Shown: positions 43,692 to 55,982, counted from the first letter of the stretch. The stretch: DNA of 64,000 bases from Primula veris (GCA_963682055.1 OY821746.1:20278481-20342480), one strand, 5' to 3'. The notes: generated by a model from the sequence alone, not told the origin. Numbers and translations are program-made.

Positions 43692-44024
43692 TTATAGGAA
43701 TAAAATACATTTCATTACAAAAAGATATATATATCTAGTTACAATAAATTTATGATGATGTAAAATACTTATGTAAGGTTGTTTGCGATGATACTTAATT
43801 TTTTGTGTTGCTACCACATCTTTTAACTTGCGCGTCCGTACTAACTCGTCGACATGGATACCATCTTGTTGAAGCAAAAACATTTCTAACTTGTCAAGCA
43901 TTTTAAAAGCTTCTTGACATGAAACCTTTTGTATTTTTATACTATCATCCTCCGGGTTATCTTCTTCTGCATCTTGCCTAAATCCAGCAACGATTTCTTC
44001 ATCGGTTAAAGTATTTGTTTTCTA
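43692..44024 (-). pseudogene. Pogo/Tigger-like transposase C-terminal exon
   Basis: The minus strand reads from an acceptor-like ATGTATGTAG at about 44025 into KTNTLTDEEIVAGFRQDAEE, DNPEDDSIKIQKVS and CQEAFKMLDKLEMFLLQQDG, then IHVDELVRTRKLKDV to a stop at 43692. The pattern LTDEEIV, an acidic stretch, then a helix of the form QEAL..L..FL.QQ is typical of the C-terminus of pogo/Tigger-type DDE transposases and proteins derived from them. No catalytic domain is present in the window. It could instead be the last exon of a domesticated gene; no upstream exon was found. Confidence 0.4.
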
Positions 44025-44401
44025 CATACATATATTTGTTTAACTAAACTTTTGATAGATTCATTTGTTTGTTTTAACTTATAATGAACCATGTATATGT
44101 ATCTAATATTATGTAAATACATATATTTTTTATTTTTTTAATATATAAACTCTATATAAGAATAACCTCTCTATAGTAATATTTTTTCGTGATCTCCATA
44201 ATATTACTGTATAGAGGTTTTACTGTAGTACTATAACAGATAACATCACTTCCACTTAATTCCAACTCTTATTCATTTCCATATTTTTTCACATCAATCA
44301 AACCAACTTAATATTTATTATTTCAATCTTATTCCGTATAAAGCAGAAGACGTAAGTACACGCTTAACCACACCTCCATGGACATCTGAAACATTAATGA
44401 T

Positions 44402-44728
44402 CTAGTTTTTGAATTTAGTAGAGTTGCAAAAGTTCTGAATAGCCGGGGTGTAAAGAGGGTCTACTGGCAAAGCTTTAGGCCAACACTTGTTATCGAAAGC
44501 ACTAAAGGCCTTGCAGCACGGGGGACCAATGACTTTCAACTGACCATTTAGCACCGAAAGTACAGCCTCTTCCATGCAACTTTGGACGCTTTTGAGAGCG
44601 GTTAAGCACTCAGGGAGCGTAGGTAGGAGGTAGGGAATGGCTTCCATGAAACAGAGAGCAGGAGAAGCTAAGAGTGAGAAAAAAAGGAGAGAAATTACCA
44701 TGACGTTCATAGCATTATTAGGTGCCAT
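44402..44728 (-). CDS. Secreted six-cysteine prolamin-like protein (gene E)
   Basis: 108 residues, single exon, ATG at 44728. Signal peptide about 1-26 (NVMVISLLFFSLLASPALC). The linker is shorter than in C and D by six to seven residues (FMEAIPYLLPT). Cysteines at 41, 51, 71, 72, 82 and 101 keep the common spacing. The core LPECLTALKSVQSCMEEAVL, LNGQLKVIGPPCCKAFSAFD and NKCWPKALPVDPLY places it with C and D but as a more distant member. It ends IQNFCNSTKFKN. An extra cysteine at the signal-peptide end (C26) is probably removed on cleavage. Role inferred from the family only. Confidence 0.87.
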   Translation of the reverse strand: MAPNNAMNVMVISLLFFSLLASPALCFMEAIPYLLPTLPECLTALKSVQSCMEEAVLSVLNGQLKVIGPPCCKAFSAFDNKCWPKALPVDPLYTPAIQNFCNSTKFKN

Positions 44729-44817
44729 TCTTTGGGTGTAGAAATTAAAAGTTGGAAATGAGTATGCATTGCTTCGGTTGTGAGGGAATTGAGTGAACTT
44801 TGTAAAGTGTTGTAGTT

Positions 44818-44842
44818 CTTTTTATAGTAGGTTTAGGTGGGG
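44818..44842 (-). promoter_or_regulatory. Promoter of gene E
   Basis: The minus strand carries CCTACTATAAAAAG (TATA box at 44818-44827) about 90 bp before the ATG, with a TCCCCACCTAAA flank like that of gene C. The upstream GTTTC block of C and D is only weakly recognisable (GTGTTTCC). Confidence 0.5.
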
Positions 44843-45038
44843 ATTTGTTTGGAAACACTCGCTTTAATTGTAATTTATGTGTTGGATTAGTTATGTTTAC
44901 ATTAGCGTTTAAGCCATGGGAATAACAATAGTGAGCGGTTTCACTTGCATTTAGTATTTTGTTTGAAGCACCTAAATTCAACTCAAAGACATATGTAGGG
45001 CTAGTTTTCCCGTATAGATTTTGAGTAAACCAAACTAC
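44843..45038. other. Gene E upstream flank
   Basis: Short intergenic stretch ending at the AAAAC target duplication of the LARD-like element. A 103-codon minus-strand frame (44745-45056) lies over the promoter and crosses into the LTR, so it is not a gene. Confidence 0.5.
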
Positions 45039-45043
45039 AAAAC

Positions 45044-46928
45044 TGTCACGACCCAAAATCCGTAAAACGAATATCGATGCATGACCTTTTTTTAAAACAA
45101 AAGAAAGTAGAACCTGTTGGTACGAAATTAAAAAATTTAAAAGAAAACACTTACGAGCTAAAGGAACAATTAACGGATAAATAAAAAGTTTGTCAAACGC
45201 GGCTACAAGTCAGGATTTATAAAAGCTAAAAATAACGAACGAATGAATTTGCCCGTAGGCTACAACCTTAAAAACAATCTAAGTAAAAAGAAAGCAAAAG
45301 CCCGAACCCATGTGATGCCTTGCTAAATCTGTTAACCATACGCCTCAACCTAAGTTGTACCTGAAATACAAAATTGTAACGGTGAGTCCCACGCACATAA
45401 CTAGACGGGACGGCACCACAAATACCGTCACTCCATCCCATAAATGCAAGAGCTCACAAATTCTATAACTACGATAATCGACGTATAAAGAGAAATATAA
45501 TGACATTCTACAACTACGATAAATTAAATAAATTAAATAACATCAACACACAACTATAGCATACATGGACCTCTCACGCCACCTACCCCAGTCCGTAAGG
45601 TAGGTCATTCCCTATCCCTTCGGCCGTCTTATGTCCCCGGAATTAGGAAGAGACATAGACCATTGCAACATAAAAGTAGATTTATAGTGCGCACTTGGAC
45701 CTCTCACGCCACTCGTCCCAGTCCGTAAGACGAGTCATTCCCTATCCCTTCGGCCGTCTTATGCCCCCGGAATTAGGGAGAGACATAGACCATTGCTAAC
45801 ATAAAAGTAAATATAGTGCACACTGGGACCTATAACGCCACTCGCCCCGGTCCGTAAGACGAGTCATTCCCTATCCCCTCGGCCGTCTTCTGTTCCCGGA
45901 ATTAGGGAGAGACAGAGACCATTGCCACTACAGCTAAATCACAAGGCCTCGGCCAATAATATAAAATCATTCAAATAACACCATCTCATACGTATAAATA
46001 TTAAGGCCTCGGCCAATAATATTATACTATTCAACTAACATAACTCATACGTCACTTAACGTAATACAACATAAACCATAATCATAGATGCTAGATTCAC
46101 AACTAGCCAATCACTTCAACGACATAAAAACCCATTTAGGAATTTTAACAAACACCTTGTATGCATAAACTACAATCCATCTATATTCAACAATAATTTA
46201 CCCAATTCTATCAAAAACCATAATAACTCATAATCAACGCTTAAAACATGCAAACCCATCCATAATCTCATTAATTCGAAATTAATTAGTCTCAAGTCTC
46301 AAATTCTACAATTCAATTAATGGGATTAAAAATACAACAACTAAACCTCAATTATCAATTTAAGAACATAAATAATATAAAAGGCAAAAACCCCCAATTT
46401 ATAATGAACGTAAAACCTAATCCTAACATACACCCTCGTCTAGTCGCTATGGATAACCTCCGTTACCTTAGAGCGTAGTGGAGATGCTTCCGGTATGAAC
46501 CCGCTAATGGTGGCTTCCTCTTCTTCTTCTTCTCTTTTCTCTCTTTTTCTCTCTTTTTCTCTCTTTTCTCTCTTGGCTGATTTTTAGGTTTTAAAGCATT
46601 GAAAAGTGGGCTGATTTTAGGTTTAGAAAAAACTATTTTTACAAAGTTTGTGGAAGCGAACTATTTGGTCCCCAAAGTTCTAAAAGCTAACTTTTAATCC
46701 AAATTATTGTTTTACTACTCAAAAATAACAAATCTTTAGAAACAAATCTATTGGGTCCTTTTTATTAGTAAAATTAGTAACAGGTTTTTAAAATAAAGTT
46801 TTTCGGAAGAGTTTCGGTTTTTGGCTAAAAATTAGTCGAGTGACCGGTTTTTGGTAAAATTTGAATAAAACGTTTTTGGATAAATTAAATCATAAATAAA
46901 ATTACTTATAAAAATTCGGGATGTTACA
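45044..46928 (-). repeat. LARD 3' LTR
   Basis: 1885 bp. It contains three tandem subrepeats of about 128-130 bp starting at 45566, 45696 and 45824 (GGACCTCTCACGCCAC ... CCGTCTTATGTCCCCGGAATTAGG). Two 60-bp units follow, starting at 45942 and 46002 (AAGGCCTCGGCCAATAATAT). A pyrimidine (TTCTCTCTTTTTCTC) run lies at 46515-46575. Confidence 0.95.
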
Positions 46929-46946
46929 ACTAACCCTCCTTAAAAG
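46929..46946 (-). other. LARD polypurine tract
   Basis: The minus strand reads CTTTTAAGGAGGGTTAGT directly before the 3' LTR. Confidence 0.6.
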
Positions 46947-47270
46947 AATTTTGTCCCGAAATTTCCTCTCTAAACAACTATACCCAGAAATGATAAACGT
47001 ACAATAAGACCATAAGAATTTAAACGCTCGTGTCATAATAAAAATAAAATAAAATACGCAGGGTTCACAACCCGTAACAACTCCACAATTCATAACTCAA
47101 GTACATGACCAACATGTAAGAATCTCAAATAAGGTAAACACTTATATATAATATTAAACAGGATAAAAGACAACTACTCAACAACTCAAAAACGTCCCCA
47201 AGACTCAAAGTACGGGTCTTTCTAGCAAACTAAACTCTAATAAAATAAACTCTCAACCCAGACTCAGGGG

Positions 47271-49229
47271 TGTCACACGGCTGAATAACACGTGTGGCGG
47301 CACGTGCTAAACAAAGCCTAAATGAAATAATTATCAAACACTCGCTAAATAACTCATTAAATTAGCTCAAATTTCTAGCAAAAGTTTCATTAAATAGAAT
47401 CTCGAAAATTATGTTCATTACAAGAAGTTAATCTCTTACAACTAAAATTAAAAATTTAATCACAGCGGAATTTAACACATAATCTTAAAGGTCTGTCTGG
47501 TCCTCAAACTGACTCGATATCAACTACTTAACTGAAGCCTCACAATATATTATACGGGTCGAAAATAAGATTTTTCCCTTTCAGTTTCTTGGAACATAAT
47601 AACTTGTTTAATAAAAATTCCCAATGCATAAGTATTTAGAAATTACTTGAATATAAAAGATAAATAAACTTTTCACTTTTCTTTCATCAAAATTAAATCC
47701 ATCGCAATAGTAATAACCAAATCTTTTTCTTTCTTTTTATGATAAAAGCAAAATGATAACATGTATATCTTAGAGTACCAAGCCCGATTGACTTCCTCAA
47801 TCTCTTTACCGTCGATCTTTTTCTAAGGTGTATAAACCATACGTGCACTACGTAATTAAGGTCACCACAACATGACGGCTGGGTCTATTCCTTAAAACGT
47901 TCCGTTTAACAAAACTATGTACAATTGCTAAGTTAACCGTTGAGAACTAAACTCTTTCGTTTAGTTGCCAACATCACCCCACTTTCCTCTTCCCCTTATT
48001 CGGGATTCTCCGTTGTACTTATTCTCATGGTCCCAAATACAAATCATAAGCAAATCATAAAATAATAAATTTAGAAACCTTATACAGATACACTGTATAT
48101 AACCTTTATCTTTATAAGATACAAACTAGTTCTCTTTATACAGATCCATTGTATATAAATCACTTCTTCTTTTTCATTCTTTTCTTTCTTTTATTCACTT
48201 TGTTTTCGTAACAATATAAAAACAAGGTTTCCATATATAATTAGTACTTGAAAAATAATACTCATGAGCCTGTAAAATATTATCAAAAGTTGCAATGGAA
48301 TATTTATAATAGCAAGACAAAACCCACTCACCTAATATTAATCCGAAAGAACAGAAACATTTCTACAACGAATAATCTAGTTCTTAGCTTTCCACTAAAC
48401 CTTTTCCCTTGCTCAACATAGGACTTTAATTCTCTCATCTTTGTATACTTTCGTTACATACATATAATTTTAATACAGTAAAGGAGTATAGAATCTAATC
48501 AAGGAAATGCTACATAGCTTTCTTTCTTTATTTGCACTAGTGTATATATCTATATTAATAAGGAAGAATTCATTATAGGGGCGTGTATATGGCATGACAA
48601 TTGGCTTAGCATTTATACTACAATTCTATACCAATTTATTACTTCCGTCTCAATTTCTCATGCAAGGTTACCTCCTTAATAAATTACTAGCAACAGAAAC
48701 TCTTTGAATACATGTAACATTATTTCTCCTTAAATATTCCACGCATAGTAGTTATAGGAATAAATACAAACATCTCGTTATAGAAACCTCAAGATAATAT
48801 TTACTATTCTTAATTGACATTTACTCTTCAGGCAAGGCATCAGTTTTATATATGAATACAATCAAATCATGTCATTAATTATCTTAGTGAGGCATTCAAA
48901 GACCTATAAATTACACCATTATTCCTAATCATACGTTTATACATTTCAATATTTCTAACCGAAGTAAATTACATAATTACTAGGCCCAATTCTTACCAGC
49001 TAATCCCTAAAAGTACTACCACGTATCAGTCCATGGTAAATCCAATTAAATACCTTTAAATCCTTTAAAACTCTATAGCTTTGATAACATGTAACCGTAA
49101 GGTCCTTAAATCACTTAAACAACTAAACATTAGTATTCTTACTTATGAAAACTAAATAGTCACATGAGTAATTATTTAGAAGAATAAATATTCAAAATAA
49201 AAAAAAAAATTAAATTGCGGGATTTTACA
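47271..49229 (-). repeat. Possible related LTR nested in the LARD interior
   Basis: 1959 bp beginning TGTCACACGGCTGAATAACA and ending GGGATTTTACA. The next 34 bases (CTCTCCACCACTTAAAGAAG, then TTTCGTCCCGAAAC) align with the polypurine region that follows the real 3' LTR (46929 onward: ACTAACCCTCCTTAAAAGAA, TTTTGTCCCGAAAT). This looks like a second 3' LTR plus its purine tract from a related family, with no matching 5' LTR. Confidence 0.4.
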
Positions 49230-51448
49230 CTCTCCACCACTTAAAGAAGTTTCGTCCCGAAACTTTATTTCTTTAATAACTTGAAAGAAAAAAAAAGGAT
49301 AATGTTTCCGAATAATATTATATATGCTTTTTTTTTTTTGACGTGATTAAATCAGCTCACATAATTTATTTTTTTAATCAACCGGTCTCCAAAGCAGTTA
49401 CTTGTGTGTGCATGTAGCATAAACTATATAAAAGAAGTATAATAAAAGGTATCTTGGAAACTCATTTGAGATTAAAATTACTAATAATAATATCATCATT
49501 ATCCTTGTGAAACTTGAAAATTTATGATGGAAAAATACTAACGTAAATTCCTAAGGTCAAACTTTTACCACTTCCGATCGTTTATTATCTCATTACTTAC
49601 CAAATTCTACAACTCCCATCAATCATAATTCCAAAACTCTATAACTCCTGTCTAGATAATTCTTAGTCCAAATTCTGATTTTAGTCATCATCAATGCTAA
49701 TAACAAAGTGTACACCATGAAAGCAAAACACATGATGTAAGCTAATCTTTTAATTGGTAAAAATAAGTAAATAAATTTGTTTCTACCATGTTTTTCCTTG
49801 AACTGATAATTAACCTCTGGGATGGTTCAAATCCAAGCAACTATTATTGATATTGATACCGTAAGATAACCAAACCTATTCCAAAACTTGTTTCCATATC
49901 GTTTTCCGAAACATTTATTACTTATACATCTATATCTATTTCATGTGTTTCCGCTGCACGCTCTGATAAAATAATAATAATAATGGTGTTAACCGACCTA
50001 ACATTGCATTTTGTTTCTAATTTATCAAACAATCCAGTTTTAGCATCTAGACCACCACCCAAAAATAATACCAATCTCCCTTTATACCATGTTATCTTAA
50101 ACAAAACAATCTTTAATTAATAAGAAGCGCAAAACCTAATAATTTATATATAGTCCCAAAATACCACTCCAAATTCACATGTAATACATGCTCTCAATCA
50201 AAGTGCAAGACCTGTTGAAACTTTGCAACTAATCCGACCAAAGAGATTTACTTGAAATAACTAGGACAACTATAATGCTAGTTCACTTATTATTAGAACA
50301 CTGTAAACACAAATTAAATCTCAAGTTTGGATCCTCATTATAGCTTAAACATCTTTTACAGTGGTCAAACGAATTGAAAATAACCTAACGTATCATTTCA
50401 TTGAAACTCTAAGCAAAAGTCGGCACTGAAAGGTAATCCATGGACAACATTAAATTACAAAAATTAGAAGAAACAACCATAATCGAGGTTCTCTTATAGT
50501 TTCCGAAAGCTTCAAAATAAATAAATATATCCTATCATGCACTTTTGTTTGTTAGTTACAAACCGCCGCAATAGTTAACTACATTTTTATTTATATATAC
50601 CAAACCAGTGACTTCATTAACGTACAAACCATTAATAGACATAATAAGAAAATGTTTTAAAAACTTTGTCTCACCTATAATAGTTTACAAACTCAAACAT
50701 TTCAACTTGTACAGGGGCATGCTACACCAGAAATATTTCTTAAGTTTTCAATAGTTAATCTTATAAAAATAAGATCTATTAAAATTCCCTTATATCGACC
50801 TTGAATTTAGTACATATGAAATTAACTGTGTGTAATTCCTCTTAAATATGGACACCAAACCAACTCAACTAAATTAACTCTTACATTATAGTATAGTCTT
50901 ACATTATACAGTATCAAACGAGATTCTTCATGTAGGGACAATTAACTTAGAACCTAAAATATCTAAGTCCACAGTTATCATTCTATCGAGTGAAGGAAAA
51001 TAGTTGCTAAATGTGAAACATATATACAAAACACTAGCTTACAATCTAACCAAGAAAAATTTATAGTCAATGTCTAAAAGAATAGAATCATGTTGTAAGG
51101 AAGAAATAAGTGCACAAACGACTTATAAAACTAATGAATTTAGGACACGAACTCACAAAACGTAATTAAACATTCATGTTTTCCAACTTATAAAATCTAA
51201 CCAAATTTGCAAAGGCATCAAATTCCGCTAATCATACAATACAACATTCCGCACATTACGTGATAATCACAAAACATGTAAATCATGATAAAAGATCATT
51301 TTTCATGGTAATCATTTTATCAAGATTTCTAAGTTTCATAATTATAGAGCACTGAAATACGAAGCCAACGCTTCAAGCGGAATCAAATTCGGAGTAAAAA
51401 CGAAGGAGTTACGAGCGTTTGAAGTTTAGCGAAAAACCGCAAAATTTG

Positions 51449-51700
51449 CCAGAAAACGACCAATCGTTTTTGACAAAACGACCGGTCGTTTTTTGGTCCA
51501 GTAGGGTCTGAAAAATTCGACCGATCGTTTTAAGAAACGACCGATCGTTTTTTGGTCCAGTAGGGTCTGAAAAATTCGACCAATCGTTTTAAGAAACGAC
51601 CGATCGTTTTTTGGTCCAGTAGGGTCTGAAAAATTCGACCGATCGTTTTTTTGGTCCAGTAGGGTCTGAAAAATTCGACCGATCGTTTTTCTGCAGAAAC
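51449..51700. repeat. 59-bp tandem repeat with CGACCGATCG palindromes
   Basis: About four copies of a unit made of TTTTTTGGTCCAGTAGGGTC, TGAAAAATTCGACCGATCGT and TTTAAGAAACGACCGATCG, starting near 51493, 51552, 51611 and 51650 (the last copies shortened). The region 51449-51492 holds a diverged start with CGACCAATCG and CGACCGGTCG. Confidence 0.85.
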
Positions 51701-52330
51701 TTATCGATACAAAAGCGTAAAATTACTCAATACTTGTAAATCCCTTACAAGGAACATAGCACGCAACTACATCATTTTAGTCCACAACATTATTACAATC
51801 AACATCCATTCGCATAAAATGCTCATTAACATACAAGTTAATAATATGAAAACGCACTACGTAAAATCATCAACAACACAATTTTCACACTCTAATAGTA
51901 CGCTACTACACACGTATGCAAACTTATACCTCATACACATCATATAAATCTACACACGCATACAATCAACACAAAAATGCGAGGGATAACCCATCACGAT
52001 ACGTTATCCTAAAGCACCCGAGCGTCCTCGCATACTCTAGAATTCCACATCGCTAAGGTATTCCTTCACACATACCGACGAGAGGTCTACCCACTAGTTT
52101 GGCGAGCCAGGATCAACGAGCGTCCTCATTGTCCCCAACTTGCCTCACATGTGGACTTTCCTTTCATCAACTACTACTAAATTATAGCTACATGTCTTAA
52201 GCTAAATGCAACCCCCCGTTTTAGAAAAAGTTTGAGTTTTTGGAAAAAGTTTTTGAAAAAAGCTACGATGGATCTTGGTCCAATGGTTACCCATCTTCCC
52301 GTCGTCCCAAAGTATACAAGAACCTAGTTA

Positions 52331-52342
52331 GCTCTGATACCA
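52331..52342 (-). other. LARD primer-binding site
   Basis: The minus strand reads TGGTATCAGAGC, an exact initiator-Met tRNA match three bases from the 5' LTR. Confidence 0.92.
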
Positions 52343-52345
52343 ACT

Positions 52346-54230
52346 TGTCACGACCCAAAATCCGTAAAACGAATATCGAGGCATGACCTTTTTTTAAAAC
52401 AAAAGAAAGTAGAACCTATTGGTACGAAATTAAAAAATTTAAAAGAAAACACTTACGAGCTAAAGGAACAATTAACGGATAAATAAAAAGTTTGTCAAAC
52501 GCGGCTACAAGTCAGGATTTATAAAAGCTAAAAATAACGAACGAATGAATTTGCCCGTAGGCTACAACCTCAAAAACAATCTAAGTAAAAAGAAAGCAAA
52601 AGCCCGAACCCATGTGATGCCTTGCTAAAGCTCTTAACCATACGCCTCAACCTAAGTTGTACCTGAAATACAAAATTGTAACGGTGAGTCCCACGCACAT
52701 AACTAGACGGGACGGCACCACAAATACCGTCACTCCATCCCATAAATGCAAGAGCTCACAAATTCTACAACTACGATAATCGACGTATAAAGAGAAATAT
52801 AATGACATTCTACAACTACGATAAATTAAATAAATTAAATAACATCAACACACAACTATAGCATACATGGACCTCTCACGCCACCTACCCCAGTCCGTAA
52901 GGTAGGTCATTCCCTATCCCTTCGGCCGTCTTATGTCCCCGGAATTAGGAAGAGACATAGACCATTGCAACATAAAAGTAGATTTATAGTGCGCACTTGG
53001 ACCTCTCACGCCACTCGTCCCAGTCCGTAAGACGAGTCATTCCCTATCCCTTCGGCCGTCTTATGCCCCCGGAATTAGGGAGAGACATAGACCATTGCTA
53101 ACATAAAAGTAAATATAGTGCACACTGGGACCTATAACGCCACTCGCCCCGGTCCGTAAGACGAGTCATTCTCTATCCCCTCGGCCGTCTTCTGTCCCCG
53201 GAATTAGGGAGAGACAGAGACCATTGCCACTACAGCTAAATCACAAGGCCTCGACCAATAATATAAAATCATTCAAATAACACCATCTCATACGTATAAA
53301 TATTAAGGCCTCGGCCAATAATATTATACTATTCAACTAACATAACTCATACGTCACTTAACGTAATACAACATAAACCATAATCATAGATGCTAGATTC
53401 ACAACTAGCCAATCACTTCAACGACATAAAAACCCATTTAGGAATTTTAACAAACACCTTGTATGCATAAACTACAATCCATCTATATTCAACAATAATT
53501 TACCCAATTCTATCAAAAACCATAATAACTCATAATCAACGCTTAAAACATGCAAACCCATCCATAATCTCATTAATTCGAAATTAATTAGTCTCAAGTC
53601 TCAAATTCTACAATTCAATTAATGGGATTAAAAATACAACAACTAAACCCCAATTATCAATTTAAGAACATAAATAATATAAAAGGCAAAAACCCCCAAT
53701 TTATAATGAACGTAAAACCTAATCCTAACATACACCCTCGTCTAGTCGCTATGGATAACCCCCGTTATCTTAGAGCGTAGTGGAGATGCTTCCGGTATGA
53801 ACCCGCTAATGGTGGCTTCCTCTTCTTCTTCTTCTCTTTTCTCTCTTTTTCTCTCTTTTTCTCTCTTTTCTCTCTTGGCTGATTTTTAGGTTTTAAAGCA
53901 TTGAAAAGTGGGCTGATTTTAGGTTTAGAAAAAACTATTTTTACAAAGTTTGTGGAAGCGAACTATTTGGTCCACAAAGTTCTAAAAGCTAACTTTTAAT
54001 CCAAATTATTGTTTTACTACTCAAAAATAACAAATCTTTAGAAACAAATCTATTGGGTCCTTTTTATTAGTAAAATTAGTAACAGGTTTTTAAAATAAAG
54101 TTTTTCGGAAGAGTTTCGGTTTTTGGCTAAAAATTAGTCGAGTGACCGGTTTTTGTTAAAATTTGAATAAAACGTTTTTGGATAAATTAAATCATAAATA
54201 AAATTACTTATAAAAATTCGGGATGTTACA
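52346..54230 (-). repeat. LARD 5' LTR
   Basis: 1885 bp, collinear with 45044-46928 with no net length change. Differences found by eye include T/G in ATCGAKGCATG, T/C in CTRYTAACC-type sites and G/T in TTTTTGKTAAAA. Confidence 0.95.
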
Positions 54231-54235
54231 AAAAC

Positions 54236-55436
54236 AACCAAAGAGAAAAATAAAATAATTTCCAAAAAAAAAAAACATCGGAAAAAAATTACGTAAATAG
54301 GTTTGAGCTTCCGTCGTTTTCAAAGAAATGGTTTTAATACGGGTTATGGTAATTAGATCATCATGAGTTACTTGTAAGGTTTCCTTTAATGGTCAGAAGC
54401 AATTGATTATACACATTTTCGATACAAATCGTGCTAACAATCGCTCTCTTTTTGATAATTTTAGTTTTCTTTTTTAAAGGGGACATATAATTATTTCACT
54501 CCTTCCCCTTTATGAGGGGGGAGAAAGCAATTTTACTTAGAGGGGCACATAATTAAACCAATTCGCGCCTCCTATTTAATAAAATATAATAGAAGAAAGT
54601 AATTAACTAAGTCGATTTAAATCAAGTACTATTTCGAGTACATTGGCTAACAATTAACCACAGGAGTTCTAGCTATCTTTTGCAAATTTATCTTGAAAAG
54701 TACAACCAATGTCTTTTTATCTCACTACAAAGCAAGAAATCTCCACACGTATATAATTGTGCATGTTAGGAAAACATAGAATTTTATACCATTTCGGCAT
54801 TTCACAATTACGGTGTTTAAGGGTAGAATAATTCGGAGAATAAAAAGTGAAGTACAAGTTATGCATTTAACATTTTTTTTTTTCTAGATCATTTATGAAT
54901 TAATAATCAATTTTCTTTTTACATTCATTCACCTAGATATTTTGTCTAAAGTTTAGCATATATATTATGATTTAATATTTGAAAACGCACTACAAAAGTT
55001 CCAACTAGAAAAATAACTCAGCAAACCATCGAAGCGGAATGGTTTTGTAAGAAGCATTGACTGGGGGACGGCGAGCAAAACCCTAATCTTAGGTGAGAAA
55101 CAAAGTGGTGCCACTGCAGACAGAAAAGATAGTTAATAAGAGGGTTAAGAAGTTTAAGAGGACCTATAGGGTGATTGGAAGATAGGTATTAAGAAAAACT
55201 GGCATAGACAAAAGGGTATCAACTCACGAGTTACAAGAAAGTTCAAATGATGTGTTTTGATGCCAAATATCGGCTATGGTTCGACAAGAAAAACACAACA
55301 TTTTCTCACAAACGGTTTTAAGAAATTTGTTGTACATAATGTTTGTTATTCTGAAATTTGCTCAAAATGTTTCAACTTGAGAGAGCAAAGAGATAGTAGA
55401 AAGAGTAGATCAGCTCGACTTTGTAATTGCAACAAA
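54236..55436. other. Intergenic DNA between the LARD and Copia-3
   Basis: No gene supported. About 55021-55050 (GCGGAATGGTTTTGTAAGAAGCATTGACT) matches the start of the GAAGCGTTGGAT dispersed repeat. A 93-codon frame at 55257-55538 runs into the Copia-3 LTR and is not a gene. Confidence 0.4.
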
Positions 55437-55441
55437 CTTAA

Positions 55442-55982
55442 TGTTGGAAAAAACCAAGTGGTTTTTTATTTGAGTGAATGCTATTTTAATTTAGTGATTA
55501 CAAAACCATTCATTCTCCCCATTTATGTGGGTCTTTAATTATAAAATGAGTTACAAAGAAAAATGTTTAAAAAAGAATGGTCTTGTTACATTTTGAACAT
55601 ATTTTTCAAGACAAAGTTTCATACATGGCATACACACATTCACACACAAACACATATGCATACATATAGAGAGAGAGTCCCGCACTACCAACGGCCCGAC
55701 AGTGGCTCGGTGCCGTTTCTGCCGAGTCACATGTGATAGACGTTGTAACTTGGGAACGAAGTGTCCCATTTAGCCAGAAGCAGAGGTGGCGGGACAAATA
55801 TCGTTTAAGCGAAACTGCTTGCAGTTACCTCGTCTCGAACTTTAGTCTATTTCGGTATCATTTACATTATTTTATGTTAAATCTTGTATTTGATATTTAT
55901 ATATTTGAGGAAACCATTTTCTGTTTATTTGTTCATTTCTTTTCCGTATAAATTATTGTGTTTATTTACAACGTAACCAACA
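55442..55982 (+). repeat. Copia-3 5' LTR
   Basis: 541 bp, TGTTGGAAAAAACCAAGTG to CGTAACCAACA. It has a GC-richer patch (CCAACGGCCCGACAGTGGC) after a GAGAGAGAG run. Confidence 0.88.

Larger units (their letters stand above)
46947..52330 (-). other. LARD interior, non-coding
   Basis: About 5.4 kb of AT-rich DNA without gag or pol motifs in any frame. It contains a possible second LTR (47271-49229) and a tandem repeat (51449-51700). Apart from these I see no structure. Confidence 0.7.
45044..54230 (-). mobile_element. LARD-like non-coding LTR retrotransposon, 9.2 kb
   Basis: 9187 bp bounded by two LTRs of exactly 1885 bp (TGTCACGACCC...GATGTTACA) and a perfect 5-bp target duplication AAAAC (45039-45043, 54231-54235). 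An exact Met-tRNA primer site beside the right LTR sets the direction as minus. The 5.4-kb interior has no frame longer than about 63 codons, so gag and pol must come from an autonomous partner. Size, long LTRs and lack of genes fit LARD elements, probably Ty3/gypsy-derived. About 14 differences between the LTRs by hand count (0.7%) make it the youngest insertion here. Confidence 0.9.

Noticed and set aside
45044..54230. Considered a simple tandem or assembly duplication because of two 1.9-kb near-identical blocks
   Set aside because: The exact 5-bp target duplication, TG...CA ends, Met-tRNA primer site and purine tract show the blocks are LTRs of one insertion.
55551..55797. Overlapping 63-72-codon frames in the Copia-3 LTRs (also 61864-62152)
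   Set aside because: They are antisense to the LTRs, repeated in both, and without protein signatures.
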